A stretch of 64,000 bases of DNA from Bacillota bacterium (lineage in GTDB: Bacteria > Bacillota > Clostridia > Christensenellales > Aristaeellaceae): positions 1 to 64,000 of the forward strand of contig JAEZRP010000006.1 in the NCBI GenBank assembly GCA_023444095.1, in the 5' to 3' direction. Made by a program: the position numbers and the translations under genes. The notes beneath the pieces were generated by a model, which saw only the letters and a program-made list of their open reading frames with translations, did no database searches and was not told the DNA's origin. This document shows positions 19,656 to 27,913 of this stretch, piece after piece (within the stretch, counting starts at the first letter, position 1; each line of letters begins with the position of its first letter).

Positions 19656-19684
19656 ATTATACCCGCGCGGAAATGTAAAGTCAA
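19656..19684 (-). promoter_or_regulatory. Sigma-A promoter for the nucleotidyltransferase operon
   Basis: On the minus strand TTGACT (19679-19684), 17-nt spacer, TATAAT (19656-19661), about 30 nt before the ATG at 19626. Probably drives 19626 down to 12583. Confidence 0.85.
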
Positions 19685-19719
19685 TGCGCGTTATTCATTG
19701 AAAATACATACTTTCCGGG

Positions 19720-19748
19720 TTGAAAACGTTGTGCTTCCATTATATAAT
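19720..19748 (+). promoter_or_regulatory. Sigma-A promoter for the gene at 19775
   Basis: TTGAAA (19720-19725), 17-nt spacer, TATAAT (19743-19748). It is divergent from the promoter at 19656-19684; the two -35 boxes are only 35 nt apart. Confidence 0.8.
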
Positions 19749-19774
19749 GCCCATATGAAATTGGAGGGATTACG

Positions 19775-20110
19775 ATGGCCAAACCGACGACAACCATGGG
19801 CACGGACAAGCGGATGATTCTCGTTCTGATCGCGTGCGGCGCGCTTCTTCTCGCGCTCATCTGCGTATCCGCGTTCGCCTACCAGTGGCACGAAGAGAAT
19901 GTCGACCTCAAAAAGAAGAATCAGACGCTCAAGGCCCTCACGGACCAGTCGACGCTCGACTCCATCACCCAGGAGCTTTCCACGGTGCAGCAGGACCTGT
20001 TCGCCGCGCAGAGCGAGAACGAGGAGTACGAGCGGCGGATCAAGGAGTACGAGTCGATTCTGACCGAAAACGGGCTGATGCCGACGCAAGCCCCAACAGA
20101 GGGCCCATGA
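19775..20110 (+). CDS. Small single-pass membrane protein with coiled coil
   Basis: A 111-residue protein I do not recognise. Residues 14-36 form one membrane segment (MILVLIACGALLLALICVS). Residues 40-95 are a charged heptad-like coiled coil (VDLKKKNQTLKALTD ... NEEYERRIKEYESIL), and a short Pro/Thr tail follows. The layout resembles FtsL/DivIC-type scaffold proteins, but there is no sequence basis for that name. SD TTGGAGGG precedes the ATG. The stop overlaps the start of the VOC gene (ATGA), so the two are coupled. Confidence 0.7.
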   Translation: MAKPTTTMGTDKRMILVLIACGALLLALICVSAFAYQWHEENVDLKKKNQTLKALTDQSTLDSITQELSTVQQDLFAAQSENEEYERRIKEYESILTENGLMPTQAPTEGP

Positions 20111-20526
20111 TGACGCCGTATCTGACCTTTGCCGGCGATTGCCGCGCCGCGCTCACGCTTTACGCCGAGGCGTTTCAAAGCGAGATCCGCATGGAACGGA
20201 CGTACGGGGACTACGTGCCGGAAGGCGTCGCGCACCCGCCGAAGGACCTGTGCGACTGGATTCTGCACGCAGAGATGGAAATCTCGGGCACGAACGTCTG
20301 GCTCGCGGACGAGATCCTTGCGCCCGTGTCGCCCGGTTCCATGGTGAAGCTCGTCGCGACGGCGCCGAGCGCGGCGGAGGGATGGCGCGTCTTTGACGCC
20401 CTCCTCCCAGGCGGACGCGTCACGCTCCCGCCAACGGACACGTTCTACTCGACGTTCCACGCGGGGCTCGTCGACCGATTCGGCGTCCACTGGAACATCG
20501 TCGCCGAGGAAGCACCCGCGCCGTGA
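20107..20526 (+). CDS. VOC-family (PhnB-like) protein
   Basis: A 139-residue glyoxalase/bleomycin-resistance superfamily protein of the PhnB-like type. It begins MMTPYLTFAGDCRAALTLYA and ends FGVHWNIVAEE, both typical of this group. Members bind a metal or a small ligand; most have no known substrate. The start at 20107 overlaps the previous stop and gives the normal family length; an in-frame start at 19834 would add about 90 residues of wrong-frame sequence. Followed by a strong terminator. Confidence 0.85.
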   Translation: MMTPYLTFAGDCRAALTLYAEAFQSEIRMERTYGDYVPEGVAHPPKDLCDWILHAEMEISGTNVWLADEILAPVSPGSMVKLVATAPSAAEGWRVFDALLPGGRVTLPPTDTFYSTFHAGLVDRFGVHWNIVAEEAPAP

Positions 20527-20550
20527 TCAAGGATGCGAAGGCATAAGATT

Positions 20551-20592
20551 GGGCTGTTGCAGATTTCCGTTTCCTGCAACAGCCCTTTTTTT
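20551..20592 (+). terminator. Rho-independent terminator
   Basis: GGGCTGTTGCAG pairs with CTGCAACAGCCC, followed by TTTTTTT. It closes the 19775-20526 operon. Confidence 0.95.
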
Positions 20593-20656
20593 ATGTCTCA
20601 CCGTACCAAAATCCATGACACGGCACATCTGTCAGGCAGGCGTCGCGCTCGCAAAA

Positions 20657-20691
20657 TCGGCCGTCGGAGGGTTGACCTCTGGACGGCCGAC
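20657..20691 (-). repeat. Repeated hairpin module C, copy 1
   Basis: CGGCCGTC ... GACGGCCG forms an 8-bp stem, followed on the minus strand by ATTTTG. It lies downstream of the aldo/keto reductase gene, so it may be its terminator. It closely resembles 63541-63573. Apart from this and the terminator above, the 20527-20750 gap holds nothing I can identify. Confidence 0.6.
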
Positions 20692-20750
20692 GCACATCTG
20701 CCGGAGTTCTGGCTTATCAGAGGATCGCCGACCTTAGCGGGCCCTCTCTC

Positions 20751-21884
20751 TCAGTACCCCGCGCTCTCCTCATGGATGATCGAGAGCATGTCCGGAATCG
20801 GGGTTGCGAAGTGCTGCGGGCAGGCGGAGACGCACGCGCCGCAGGCGATGCACTTCAACTCCGGCACCTGCCTCTTGTACCGCTCGAAGTAGCCCTTGAG
20901 GTTGTCAAACATGTGGGCCTGATCGTAGCCGCGCAGGATGTGCGGGATGTTGATCTCCATCGGGCAGGGCATGCAGTATTCGCAGCCCGTGCAGCCAACC
21001 TTGATGCGCGCCTCATAGGCCTCGCGAACCTTGGTGAGCATGGCGCGCTCATCGTCCGAGAGGCAGTAAGCGTCGCTTTCGGAGAAGATGCGCAGATTGT
21101 CGTTCAGTTGCTCCATGTTGCTCATGCCGGAAAGGATGGTCATGAACTCCGGCTTGTCGATGAGCCACTTGAACGCCCACTCGGCGGGGCTTAATTCCTT
21201 GCCCGTGGAGCCGTAGAGCTTCATGATGGATTCCGGAACGCTTTTCGTGAGGCCGCCGCCGCGCACGGGTTCCATGGCAATCACGCCGATCCCCCGCTTC
21301 GCCGCCTCGCGCACGCCGTCCATGGTCGCCTGGCTGAACTCGTCAAGGACGTTCATCTGTACCTGGCAGACCTTCCAGTCGTATGCATTCAGGATTTCTA
21401 GGAAGGCGTCCTTCTCGTCGTGGAAGGAGAAGCCGGGATAGAGAACCTTACCCTTTTTTACCATCTCGTCGAGGAATCTGGCAAAACCGATCTCGACGAG
21501 CTTTTTGAAGCGATCCCCGTCGAGCGCGTGGAGAAGGTACACGTCCACGTGATCGGTCCCGAGCTTCTGAAGCTGCTCGTCGAGGAGCACCTCGAAGTCC
21601 TCGTACTTCTCGACCTTCCAAACAGGCGATTTCGTCGCGAGGATCACCTTTTCGCGGTATCCGTCCTGAAGCGCCCTGCCGACGAGCACCTCGCTCATGC
21701 CGCCGTGGTAGGGGTATGCCGTGTCGATGTAATTGATCCCGCTGTCGATGGCGTGGCGAACCATTTTGATCGCCTCGGGCATGTCGATGGGATGGTTTTC
21801 CTCCGGAAGCGTGGGAAGGCGCATGCAGCCTATGCCGAGCGCGCTGACCATAACTTCCGTTCCGGGCATTTTGCGGTAGTTCAT
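20751..21884 (-). CDS. Aldo/keto reductase with C-terminal [4Fe-4S] domain
   Basis: A 377-residue protein. Residues 1 to about 270 form the AKR barrel: INYIDTAYPYHGG holds the catalytic Asp and Tyr, ILATKSPVW the Lys, and VDVYLLHALD the His. Residues 295-365 carry two Cys clusters, CTGCEYCMPCPMEINIP and CIACGACVSACPQ, typical of ferredoxin-like Fe-S binding. The family is common in anaerobes; substrates are mostly unknown. ATG 21884 has GGAGGAG upstream and lies 1 nt after the histidine-kinase stop, so it is co-transcribed with the two-component system. Confidence 0.92.
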   Translation of the reverse strand: MNYRKMPGTEVMVSALGIGCMRLPTLPEENHPIDMPEAIKMVRHAIDSGINYIDTAYPYHGGMSEVLVGRALQDGYREKVILATKSPVWKVEKYEDFEVLLDEQLQKLGTDHVDVYLLHALDGDRFKKLVEIGFARFLDEMVKKGKVLYPGFSFHDEKDAFLEILNAYDWKVCQVQMNVLDEFSQATMDGVREAAKRGIGVIAMEPVRGGGLTKSVPESIMKLYGSTGKELSPAEWAFKWLIDKPEFMTILSGMSNMEQLNDNLRIFSESDAYCLSDDERAMLTKVREAYEARIKVGCTGCEYCMPCPMEINIPHILRGYDQAHMFDNLKGYFERYKRQVPELKCIACGACVSACPQHFATPIPDMLSIIHEESAGY

Positions 21885-21885
21885 T

Positions 21886-23652
21886 TTACTCCTCCATTTC
21901 CATGTCGTCGCCGGAATCCGAGCCAGCGGATTGGGGAGCGAGCGGAAGCGTCACGAGAAACTCCGTCCCCTCGCCCAGCTTCGAATGCACCTCGATCTCG
22001 CCGTGCATCGTGCGGACGATGTGCTTGACGATCGCGAGGCCGAGGCCCGTCCCGCCCATCGAGCGGGAACGGCCCTTATCTACGCGATAGAAGCGCTCGA
22101 ACATGCGCGGCAGGTGCTCCTCCGCGATACCAATGCCCGTGTCCGCGACGGACAGATTCGCTTCCGTGGCGTTCTTGAATACCTGCACCGTCACGGAACC
22201 GCCGGGCTTATTGTACTTGATGCCGTTTTCAACGAGGTTGATGAGCATCTGCTCCACATGGTCCTTGTTGCCGATGACGTAGACCGGGTCCGCGTTCATG
22301 TGGCAGGAGAGTCGGACTTCCTTCTCCCCGGCGTGGATCGCGAGCATCTCGGTCACGCCGAAGGCCACCTTGTCGAGCCGGATGCGCTCCTTCGGCGCCT
22401 CGTCCATGCCTGACTCGAGCTTTGAAATCGACAGGATATCATTGATGAGCCGCGTGAGGCGCTCGGTTTCGAGCATGATGATGTTGAGAAACTTCCTCGC
22501 CATCTCCGGCTTCTCGATCGCGCCGTCAAGGAGCGTCTCCACGAAGCCACGGATCGAGGTGAGCGGCGTCTTGAGCTCGTGCGAGACATTCGCCGCGAAG
22601 TCCGTGCGCACCTGCTCAAGCCTGCGGAGCTCGGTAATATCCTCCACCATGGCAAGCGCGCCCACGACCTTCCCATCCTTGCGCATGGGCGATACGTAGA
22701 GCCGAAGCGGCCTGTGCCCGCGCCCGATGGCGGTGCGAGCCGCAACCTCGTTGGTGTAGACGCCGCCTTGAAGCATGGCGTCCGAGAGCACCTGATCGAG
22801 CCGCACGTCCCGTGAAGCGTCGTTGATGTGCATGCCCTGCGCGGACCCCGTGATGCCGAGAAGCTGCTTGGCGACCGGGGTCACGAGGATGACGCGCAGC
22901 TTGTCGTCCACCGCGATGATGCCGTTTTGCATCTGGTTCATGACGACTGAGAGCGCCTGATTGCGGCTCCTCTGATTAAAGATTCGCTCGTCGATGCGCG
23001 AGAGGATGGCGTTATACTCGGCGGTCGCGTCTTTCCCGAAGCCGTCCGCGCGCGTCAGGCGCACGTCGAAGCGGCCGTCCGAATACGAATCGAGCACATC
23101 CATGATCCGCTCGATCGCGCGGCTGCGCCGGGCATTCAATAGGATGAGTGCGGTGAAAAACGAGAGCGCGATCACCAGAAAGATGCAAACATAAACCGCA
23201 GGTCCGCTCGCGCCGACCGACTGCCAGAAGCCCTCCCGCGCGACTGAGACCCGGAGGAACGAACCGTCCTCCAGAACTCCGATCGCGTACAGGATCGATT
23301 CGCCGTCCGATCCCGTCCTTTTGTAGACGCCCGATCTCCCCTCGCGCGCCTGTGCGATGTCTTGCTGATCGAGGGGCGCGGCCACCGCGTCAGAAGCGTA
23401 GACCGCGTCGCCCTTTCCGTTATAGACGCCCAGCGCGAGCCCCTTTTTGCGCAGATACTGGGTGAGCGCAGAAAAGCCCTCCGCATCCTTTCCGGAGGGC
23501 GCTGTCCCGGTGACGAGCCTGAGCGCCAGTTCTACGTCATCCGAAAGCCTCTCATTGCGCTCCTCAACAATTGCGAGACAGCTGAGCACGACGAGCAGAA
23601 CAAGCGCAAGCAATGTCGAGAGGGTTGCGGCGAGCGCAACCCTGCTTCTCAC
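21886..23652 (-). CDS. Sensor histidine kinase, PhoR-like
   Basis: A 588-residue membrane kinase starting at GTG 23652, which overlaps the response-regulator stop (GTGA). Order: membrane segment about 8-30, extracytoplasmic sensor to about 155, second membrane segment (VYVCIFLVIALSFFTALIL), HAMP-like region, PAS domain (IIAVDDKLRVILVTPVAKQ), dimerisation box with the phospho-His in NVSHELKTPLTSIRGF, then the ATPase boxes NLVENGIKYN, DTGIGI and GGTGLGLAIV. The layout is that of PhoR/WalK kinases answering phosphate or envelope stress. The signal cannot be deduced; no pst or pho genes are adjacent. Confidence 0.92.
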   Translation of the reverse strand: MRSRVALAATLSTLLALVLLVVLSCLAIVEERNERLSDDVELALRLVTGTAPSGKDAEGFSALTQYLRKKGLALGVYNGKGDAVYASDAVAAPLDQQDIAQAREGRSGVYKRTGSDGESILYAIGVLEDGSFLRVSVAREGFWQSVGASGPAVYVCIFLVIALSFFTALILLNARRSRAIERIMDVLDSYSDGRFDVRLTRADGFGKDATAEYNAILSRIDERIFNQRSRNQALSVVMNQMQNGIIAVDDKLRVILVTPVAKQLLGITGSAQGMHINDASRDVRLDQVLSDAMLQGGVYTNEVAARTAIGRGHRPLRLYVSPMRKDGKVVGALAMVEDITELRRLEQVRTDFAANVSHELKTPLTSIRGFVETLLDGAIEKPEMARKFLNIIMLETERLTRLINDILSISKLESGMDEAPKERIRLDKVAFGVTEMLAIHAGEKEVRLSCHMNADPVYVIGNKDHVEQMLINLVENGIKYNKPGGSVTVQVFKNATEANLSVADTGIGIAEEHLPRMFERFYRVDKGRSRSMGGTGLGLAIVKHIVRTMHGEIEVHSKLGEGTEFLVTLPLAPQSAGSDSGDDMEMEE

Positions 23653-24350
23653 AACCGATTCTCCTGCTTATCGTTGAACTTGTAGCCGACGCCGCGGATC
23701 GTCTCGATGTAGCGCGCGTCGTCGCCAAGCTTCTGGCGGATGTGGCGGATGTGGACGTCGACGGTTCTGGTCTCGCCGTAGAACTCGTAGCCCCAGATGC
23801 GGTCCAGGAGAAAATCGCGGGTCAGGACCTTGCCGCGGCTCAGGACCAAGAGCTTCAAAAGCTCAAATTCCTTGAGCGTGAGGGACAGCTTCTCGCCGTT
23901 TCGGAAGGCCTCGTAGTTGCCGACGTCAATGGTGAGTCCGCCAACGTGCAGGATGCCTTCCTCCTCGCTCTGGGGCGCTGCGCGCCGGAGGAGCGCCTTC
24001 ACGCGCGCGATCAGCTCGCGCACGGAGAACGGCTTGGTGATGTAGTCATCCGCGCCGAGCTCGAGGCCCAGTATCTTGTCCACTTCATCGCCCTTGGCGG
24101 TGAGCATGATGATCGGGATGTCGGCCGTGGTGGACGCGCTTTTCAGGCGGCGGCACACCTCCATGCCGTCGATCCCCGGCAGCATGATATCGAGAAGTAC
24201 CATCGCCGGACGCTCATGCGCACAAACCACCAGCGCATCTTCGCCCGTGGCGGCAGTGACTACTCGGTACCCTGAGGCCTCGAGATTGAACGACAAGAGT
24301 TCAAGGATATGAGCCTCGTCGTCAACGGCCAATATTAATTCGTTTGCCAT
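23649..24350 (-). CDS. Response regulator, OmpR/PhoB family
   Basis: A 233-residue regulator. Receiver domain: acidic pair in LILAVDDEAHILELL, phospho-acceptor Asp in MVLLDIMLPGIDG, conserved Lys in DYITKPFSVRELIARV. The winged-helix DNA-binding domain ends RTVDVHIRHIRQKLGDDARYI. It is partner of the overlapping PhoR-like kinase. It follows nrdR by 24 nt on the same strand, an unusual neighbour, so part of its expression may come from the nrdR promoter. Confidence 0.94.
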   Translation of the reverse strand: MANELILAVDDEAHILELLSFNLEASGYRVVTAATGEDALVVCAHERPAMVLLDIMLPGIDGMEVCRRLKSASTTADIPIIMLTAKGDEVDKILGLELGADDYITKPFSVRELIARVKALLRRAAPQSEEEGILHVGGLTIDVGNYEAFRNGEKLSLTLKEFELLKLLVLSRGKVLTRDFLLDRIWGYEFYGETRTVDVHIRHIRQKLGDDARYIETIRGVGYKFNDKQENRL

Positions 24351-24374
24351 GTGCGTGTCCTCATTTCTTGTGAA

Positions 24375-24872
24375 TTAGTATTTACCCGGCGGGTTCGAAC
24401 CGTCGGTACTACCCATTTCCGAATCGGTAAGAAGTTTGGAAAGCTCCGTCATGAAGGTTTGAATGTCCTTGAATTGGCGGTAAACGGAGGCGAACCGCAC
24501 GTACGCGACCTCGTCGAGCAGCTTGAGCTCGTCCATCACGATTTCCCCGATCGTCTGGCTGGTCACTTCCGTGTCCCCCGAGGAGTACACGCGCTTTTCC
24601 ACATTCCGAACGAGTTCGTCGATCTGGTTCAATGACACGGGCCGCTTCTGGCAGGCTTTGATGATGCCCAGCCGGAGCTTGGCCGAATCGAAGGTCTCCC
24701 GGGTCCTGTCTCGCTTCACGACCATGATGGGGATCACTTCGATCTTCTCATAGGTCGTGAACCTGCGCCCGCAGGCCTCGCATTCCCGTCTCCGGCGTAT
24801 GCTCGTGCCGTCGTCGCTCTGTCTGGAGTCGACGACGCGGCTCTGCATACATCCGCACAGCACGCATTTCAC
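24375..24872 (-). CDS. nrdR: Transcriptional repressor NrdR
   Basis: A 165-residue NrdR from GTG 24872. The zinc ribbon is CVLCGCMQSRVVDSR ... CEACGRRFTTYEK, followed by the ATP-cone (VIPIMVVKRDRTRETFD ... SSGDTEVTSQTIGEIVM). NrdR senses ATP/dATP and represses ribonucleotide reductase genes. I chose the GTG because it begins VKCVLC, the family start, with GAGGTGA 8 nt upstream; an ATG 12 codons earlier lies on the -10 box of the promoter. The C-terminal tail (TDGSNPPGKY) is a little longer than usual. No nrd genes are in the window. Confidence 0.95.
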   Translation of the reverse strand: MKCVLCGCMQSRVVDSRQSDDGTSIRRRRECEACGRRFTTYEKIEVIPIMVVKRDRTRETFDSAKLRLGIIKACQKRPVSLNQIDELVRNVEKRVYSSGDTEVTSQTIGEIVMDELKLLDEVAYVRFASVYRQFKDIQTFMTELSKLLTDSEMGSTDGSNPPGKY

Positions 24873-24897
24873 GAACGCGCTCACCTCATTCGTTAAT

Positions 24898-24926
24898 ATT
24901 ATACACAATGTTGCGCTTTAAGTCTA
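24898..24926 (-). promoter_or_regulatory. Promoter for nrdR
   Basis: On the minus strand TAGACT (24921-24926), 17-nt spacer, TATAAT (24898-24903). The predicted start is about 20 nt before the GTG start codon of nrdR, which supports that start. Confidence 0.65.
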
Positions 24927-25003
24927 GTCTTTTGTGAAAAAATGTGTCATATGCCCCCTGCTTCCACCCGAAATATTCACGGAAAACGCAAAAATTCGGA
25001 CGT

Positions 25004-25243
25004 TTATCCGTCCGAATCCAGCTCCACCAGGATGACGTCGTCGCCGATTCTACGTATTCTGTCCCAAGGGATCATAAGTCCTTCCCGATCGAGCTTGAAC
25101 ATGCCCAGCATGCCGCACTGCTCCGGGACGATAATTGCCTCCACGCACGCTCGCTCGTTGAGGCACAGGTCGTATGGCCTGCCCAGACGCCGCCCGTCGC
25201 AGATGTTGATCACGTCCTTTTGCTTCAGCTCCGAAAATGTCAT
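25004..25243 (-). CDS. YlmC/YmxH family sporulation-associated protein (PRC-barrel)
   Basis: A 79-residue protein: MTFSELKQKDVINICDGRRL ... GRPYDLC, a PRC-barrel-like fold. The YlmC/YmxH family is restricted mostly to spore-formers and usually sits beside sigG or in late sporulation loci, as here. Its role is not defined. ATG 25243 has GGGGGGCGAT upstream; a longer in-frame start at 25381 runs into the regulatory region. It is divergent from spoIIGA and shares the intergenic region with Spo0A-like boxes. Confidence 0.85.
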   Translation of the reverse strand: MTFSELKQKDVINICDGRRLGRPYDLCLNERACVEAIIVPEQCGMLGMFKLDREGLMIPWDRIRRIGDDVILVELDSDG

Positions 25244-25293
25244 GCGATCGCCCCCCTGTACCATAGTATGCGGCTGATACCCCACGCGATTTT

Positions 25294-25464
25294 TTCGACA
25301 CGATGGGGTCGAAGGCGCTCCAAAAATGCACAACTTGTCGATGGCACAAAATGCCTGATTTTCCTTTATTTTACAAGACATTTCGATGAAAGGAAGGCAT
25401 AAAGGTTACCTGAACAGTTACATAAATCGTTTTATAATTCTCACTTTATGCGTCGAATGTCGAA
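25294..25464. promoter_or_regulatory. Spo0A-box-like sites between ylmC-type gene and spoIIGA
   Basis: The roughly 300-nt divergent region is AT-rich and contains several near matches to the Spo0A box TGTCGAA: TTCGACA (25294-25300, reverse), TTGTCGA (25335-25341), CGTCGAA (25451-25457) and a perfect TGTCGAA (25458-25464), the last two in tandem. They sit next to TTGGCA (25466-25471) and about 75-90 nt before the spoIIGA start, like the Spo0A-activated spoIIG promoter. A separate TATAAT lies at about 25434-25439. The exact -10 is unclear. Confidence 0.55.
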
Positions 25465-25542
25465 TTTGGCACAATTTTACCCGACTTTTTTCACGCGATA
25501 TTCATCATTTCATCCGCTAAACTCAACGCACGAGGTGATTTG

Positions 25543-26325
25543 GTGCGCCTGAGCGTTGAAAGCGTGTTCCTTTTCAACTTTGCGCTGGATGCGCTTACCA
25601 TCGCGGCGACGATCAGGCACAGAGTACGGCTGCGGCCCACACGGATACTTGCGGCGGCGGCGTTTGGCGGCATGTCCGCGTCGTATCTCGCGCTCGTTGG
25701 CGCAGGCGGTATCTTTCGCGTTGCCTCGGCGCTCCTGACCGCGCCCGTTATGGTGCGCGTCGCGGCCGGGAGGACGGGCCTCCGGACGCTTTTGGGCCTC
25801 TCGGCGGCGCTCATCTCCGTTTCGGCGTTCATGGCGGGCATCATGGGCGCTATGTCCGGCATATCATTTTGGGCATCGCTCCTTGCTTGCGTGACTTCCG
25901 CCATCGTGGCGGGCGCCGCGCTCGGCCTTCGGCGCAGATCGATGGACACTTGGGAAGCGTGGATTGAAATGAGCTACCGGGGCGTCAGGGTGCGCTTCCG
26001 GGCGCTGGTCGATACCGGGAATCGGCTGACGGAACCCTTAAGCGGTCTTCCCGTCATGATTGTCTCCCAAGATGAAATTGAGGAAATCCTTCCCGATGAT
26101 TTCTGCCCGGAGAGGGCGCTCGAGACACTTCCGCGCGGGTTCCGACTCGTTGGTTACGGCGGAGTCGGGGGCGCCGGTGAGCTTGGATGCTTCCTGCCGG
26201 ACGAGCTTGCGGCGGACACGGGCAACGGCGAACGGCCAATGGACGATATCTGGATCGCGGTCTATCCCGGCAAACTTCCCGGCGGGGCGGCGGCTCTCGC
26301 TCCGCCGATCTTTTTACATTCATGA
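25543..26325 (+). CDS. spoIIGA: Sporulation sigma-E processing peptidase SpoIIGA
   Basis: A 260-residue aspartic protease that cleaves pro-sigma-E in the mother cell. The N-terminal half has five hydrophobic membrane segments; the C-terminal protease domain has VDTGNRLTEPLSGLPVMIV (catalytic Asp in DTG) and a late VGYGGVGG loop. GAGGTGA lies just upstream of adjacent TTG (25540) and GTG (25543) codons; I prefer GTG on SD spacing. It is followed directly by sigE, as in Bacillus and most Clostridia. Control by Spo0A is supported by the boxes upstream. Confidence 0.92.
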   Translation: MRLSVESVFLFNFALDALTIAATIRHRVRLRPTRILAAAAFGGMSASYLALVGAGGIFRVASALLTAPVMVRVAAGRTGLRTLLGLSAALISVSAFMAGIMGAMSGISFWASLLACVTSAIVAGAALGLRRRSMDTWEAWIEMSYRGVRVRFRALVDTGNRLTEPLSGLPVMIVSQDEIEEILPDDFCPERALETLPRGFRLVGYGGVGGAGELGCFLPDELAADTGNGERPMDDIWIAVYPGKLPGGAAALAPPIFLHS

Positions 26326-26344
26326 TTGAACGGAGGGGAATGGA

Positions 26345-27049
26345 ATGGTCAACTCGATCAGCAAATCGATCTTCGGACTCGTCGTACACTTGAGGCGTGG
26401 AAACGTCTGCTACATCGGTGGGAGCGACACGCTCCCGCCCCCGCTGACGCGCGAGGAGGAACTTGCGCTCATGGCGCGCATGTCAGGCGGCGACAACGGC
26501 GCGCGCGCCACGCTCATCGAGCGGAATCTCCGCCTCGTCGTCTACATCGCGCGCAAATTCGAGAACACGGGAATCGGCATCGAGGATCTCATCTCCGTCG
26601 GCACGATCGGCCTGATCAAGGCGGTCAACTCGTTTGACGCGGACAAGAACATCAAGCTCGCGACCTACGCGTCGCGCTGCATCGAAAACGAAATTCTGAT
26701 GGTTCTCAGGCGGACGAGCAGACTGAAGCTCGAGGTATCCTTCGACGAGCCGCTGAATACGGACGTCGACGGAAACGAGCTTTTGCTCTCGGATGTCCTC
26801 GGAACCGAGCCTGACCTCGTCTCGCGCAACCTCGATTCCTCGATCGAGCGCGACACCCTCCGGATCGCGATTCGGGAACTCTCGACGCGCGAACGCAACA
26901 TCGTGGAACTCAGGTACGGCATCGGCGGCGGCAGCGAGCGCACGCAAAAGGAGGTCGCCGACATGCTCGGCATCTCTCAAAGCTACATATCCCGGCTCGA
27001 AAAAAGAATCATCGGAAAGCTTCGTGTGGAAATGGACAAAATGGCGTAA
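26345..27049 (+). CDS. sigE: Sporulation sigma factor sigma-E (precursor)
   Basis: A 234-residue sigma factor, the early mother-cell regulator. After a short pro-sequence (MVNSISKSIFGLVVHLRRG) comes CYIGGSDTLPPPLT, matching the SpoIIGA cleavage region. Region 2 has NLRLVVYIARKFENTG and ATYASRCIENEILM; region 4 ends EVADMLGISQSYISRLEKR. The pro-sequence is about 22 residues, slightly shorter than in Bacillus subtilis. It starts 19 nt after spoIIGA with CGGAGGGG as SD. Confidence 0.97.
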   Translation: MVNSISKSIFGLVVHLRRGNVCYIGGSDTLPPPLTREEELALMARMSGGDNGARATLIERNLRLVVYIARKFENTGIGIEDLISVGTIGLIKAVNSFDADKNIKLATYASRCIENEILMVLRRTSRLKLEVSFDEPLNTDVDGNELLLSDVLGTEPDLVSRNLDSSIERDTLRIAIRELSTRERNIVELRYGIGGGSERTQKEVADMLGISQSYISRLEKRIIGKLRVEMDKMA

Positions 27050-27087
27050 AACAGACTTTCGCTTGTTTTTCGCGTTTGCGCTGATTT

Positions 27088-27117
27088 GAATATCCGGCCT
27101 TCGCAGCGGCAATACTT
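27088..27117 (+). promoter_or_regulatory. Sigma-F-like promoter for sigG
   Basis: GAATA (27088-27092), 15-nt spacer, GGCAATACTT (27108-27117). The -10 fits the sigma-F pattern GGnrAnAnTw at every position; the -35 fits GYWTA at 4 of 5. sigG is known to be switched on by sigma-F in the forespore, so the position is meaningful. Predicted by eye. Confidence 0.6.
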
Positions 27118-27139
27118 TGTCTGCTACGGAGGTGACGAT

Positions 27140-27913
27140 ATGCCATCCAACAAGGTTGAGATCTGCGGCGTGGACACGTCCACCCTGCCCGTACTCAACA
27201 ACGAGCGGATGCGCGAACTCTTCCCGCGCGTGCATGCGGGCGACGTCGAGGCGCGCAACGAGTTCATTCAGGGGAATCTCCGGCTCGTCCTGAGCGTAAT
27301 TCAACGGTTCAACAATCGGGGCGAGAGCGTCGACGACCTGTTTCAGGTGGGCTGCATCGGCCTCATCAAGGCCATCGACAATTTTGACGTGACCCAAAAC
27401 GTGCGCTTTTCCACCTACGCGGTGCCGATGATCATCGGCGAAATCCGGCGGTATCTGCGCGACAACAATCCGATCCGCGTTTCGCGCTCCCTCCGGGACA
27501 CAGCCTACAAGGCGCTGCGCGCGCGGGAAGCGCTTACCTACGAGCGCGGCCGCGAACCGCGCGTGGACGAGATCGCCCGGCAGATGGAAATGCCGGAGGA
27601 GGACGTCGTGTACGCGCTCGAGGCGATCCAGGACCCCGTGTCGCTGTTCGATCCCGTGTATCAGGACGGGGGCGACGCCATCTACGTCATGGATCAGGTG
27701 CGCGACAACCGCGTGAGCGAGGATGATTGGGTGCGCGACCTCTCCATCAATCAGGCGCTCTCGCGGCTCGCGGAGCGGGAGCGGAACATCATCAACCGCC
27801 GCTTCTTTCAGGGCCGCACGCAGATGGAGGTCGCGGAAGAGATCGGCATCTCGCAGGCACAGGTTTCGCGGCTTGAAAAGTCCGCGCTCCAGCAGATGCG
27901 AAAATATGTTTAA
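27140..27913 (+). CDS. sigG: Sporulation sigma factor sigma-G
   Basis: A 257-residue late forespore sigma factor. The N-terminus NKVEICGVDTSTLPVLNNE is diagnostic for SigG. Region 2: LRLVLSVIQRFNNRGE, DDLFQVGCIGLIKAIDNFD; regions 3 and 4 follow, ending EEIGISQAQVSRLEKSAL. ATG 27140 follows ACGGAGGTGA. It sits 90 nt after sigE, with its own sigma-F-like promoter in between, and ends in a terminator that reaches into the 3' end of the convergent CPBP gene. Confidence 0.97.
   Translation: MPSNKVEICGVDTSTLPVLNNERMRELFPRVHAGDVEARNEFIQGNLRLVLSVIQRFNNRGESVDDLFQVGCIGLIKAIDNFDVTQNVRFSTYAVPMIIGEIRRYLRDNNPIRVSRSLRDTAYKALRAREALTYERGREPRVDEIARQMEMPEEDVVYALEAIQDPVSLFDPVYQDGGDAIYVMDQVRDNRVSEDDWVRDLSINQALSRLAERERNIINRRFFQGRTQMEVAEEIGISQAQVSRLEKSALQQMRKYV

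Noticed and set aside
19834..20106. N-terminal extension of the VOC protein
   Set aside because: It is the wrong frame of the coiled-coil membrane protein; the VOC family start is at 20107.
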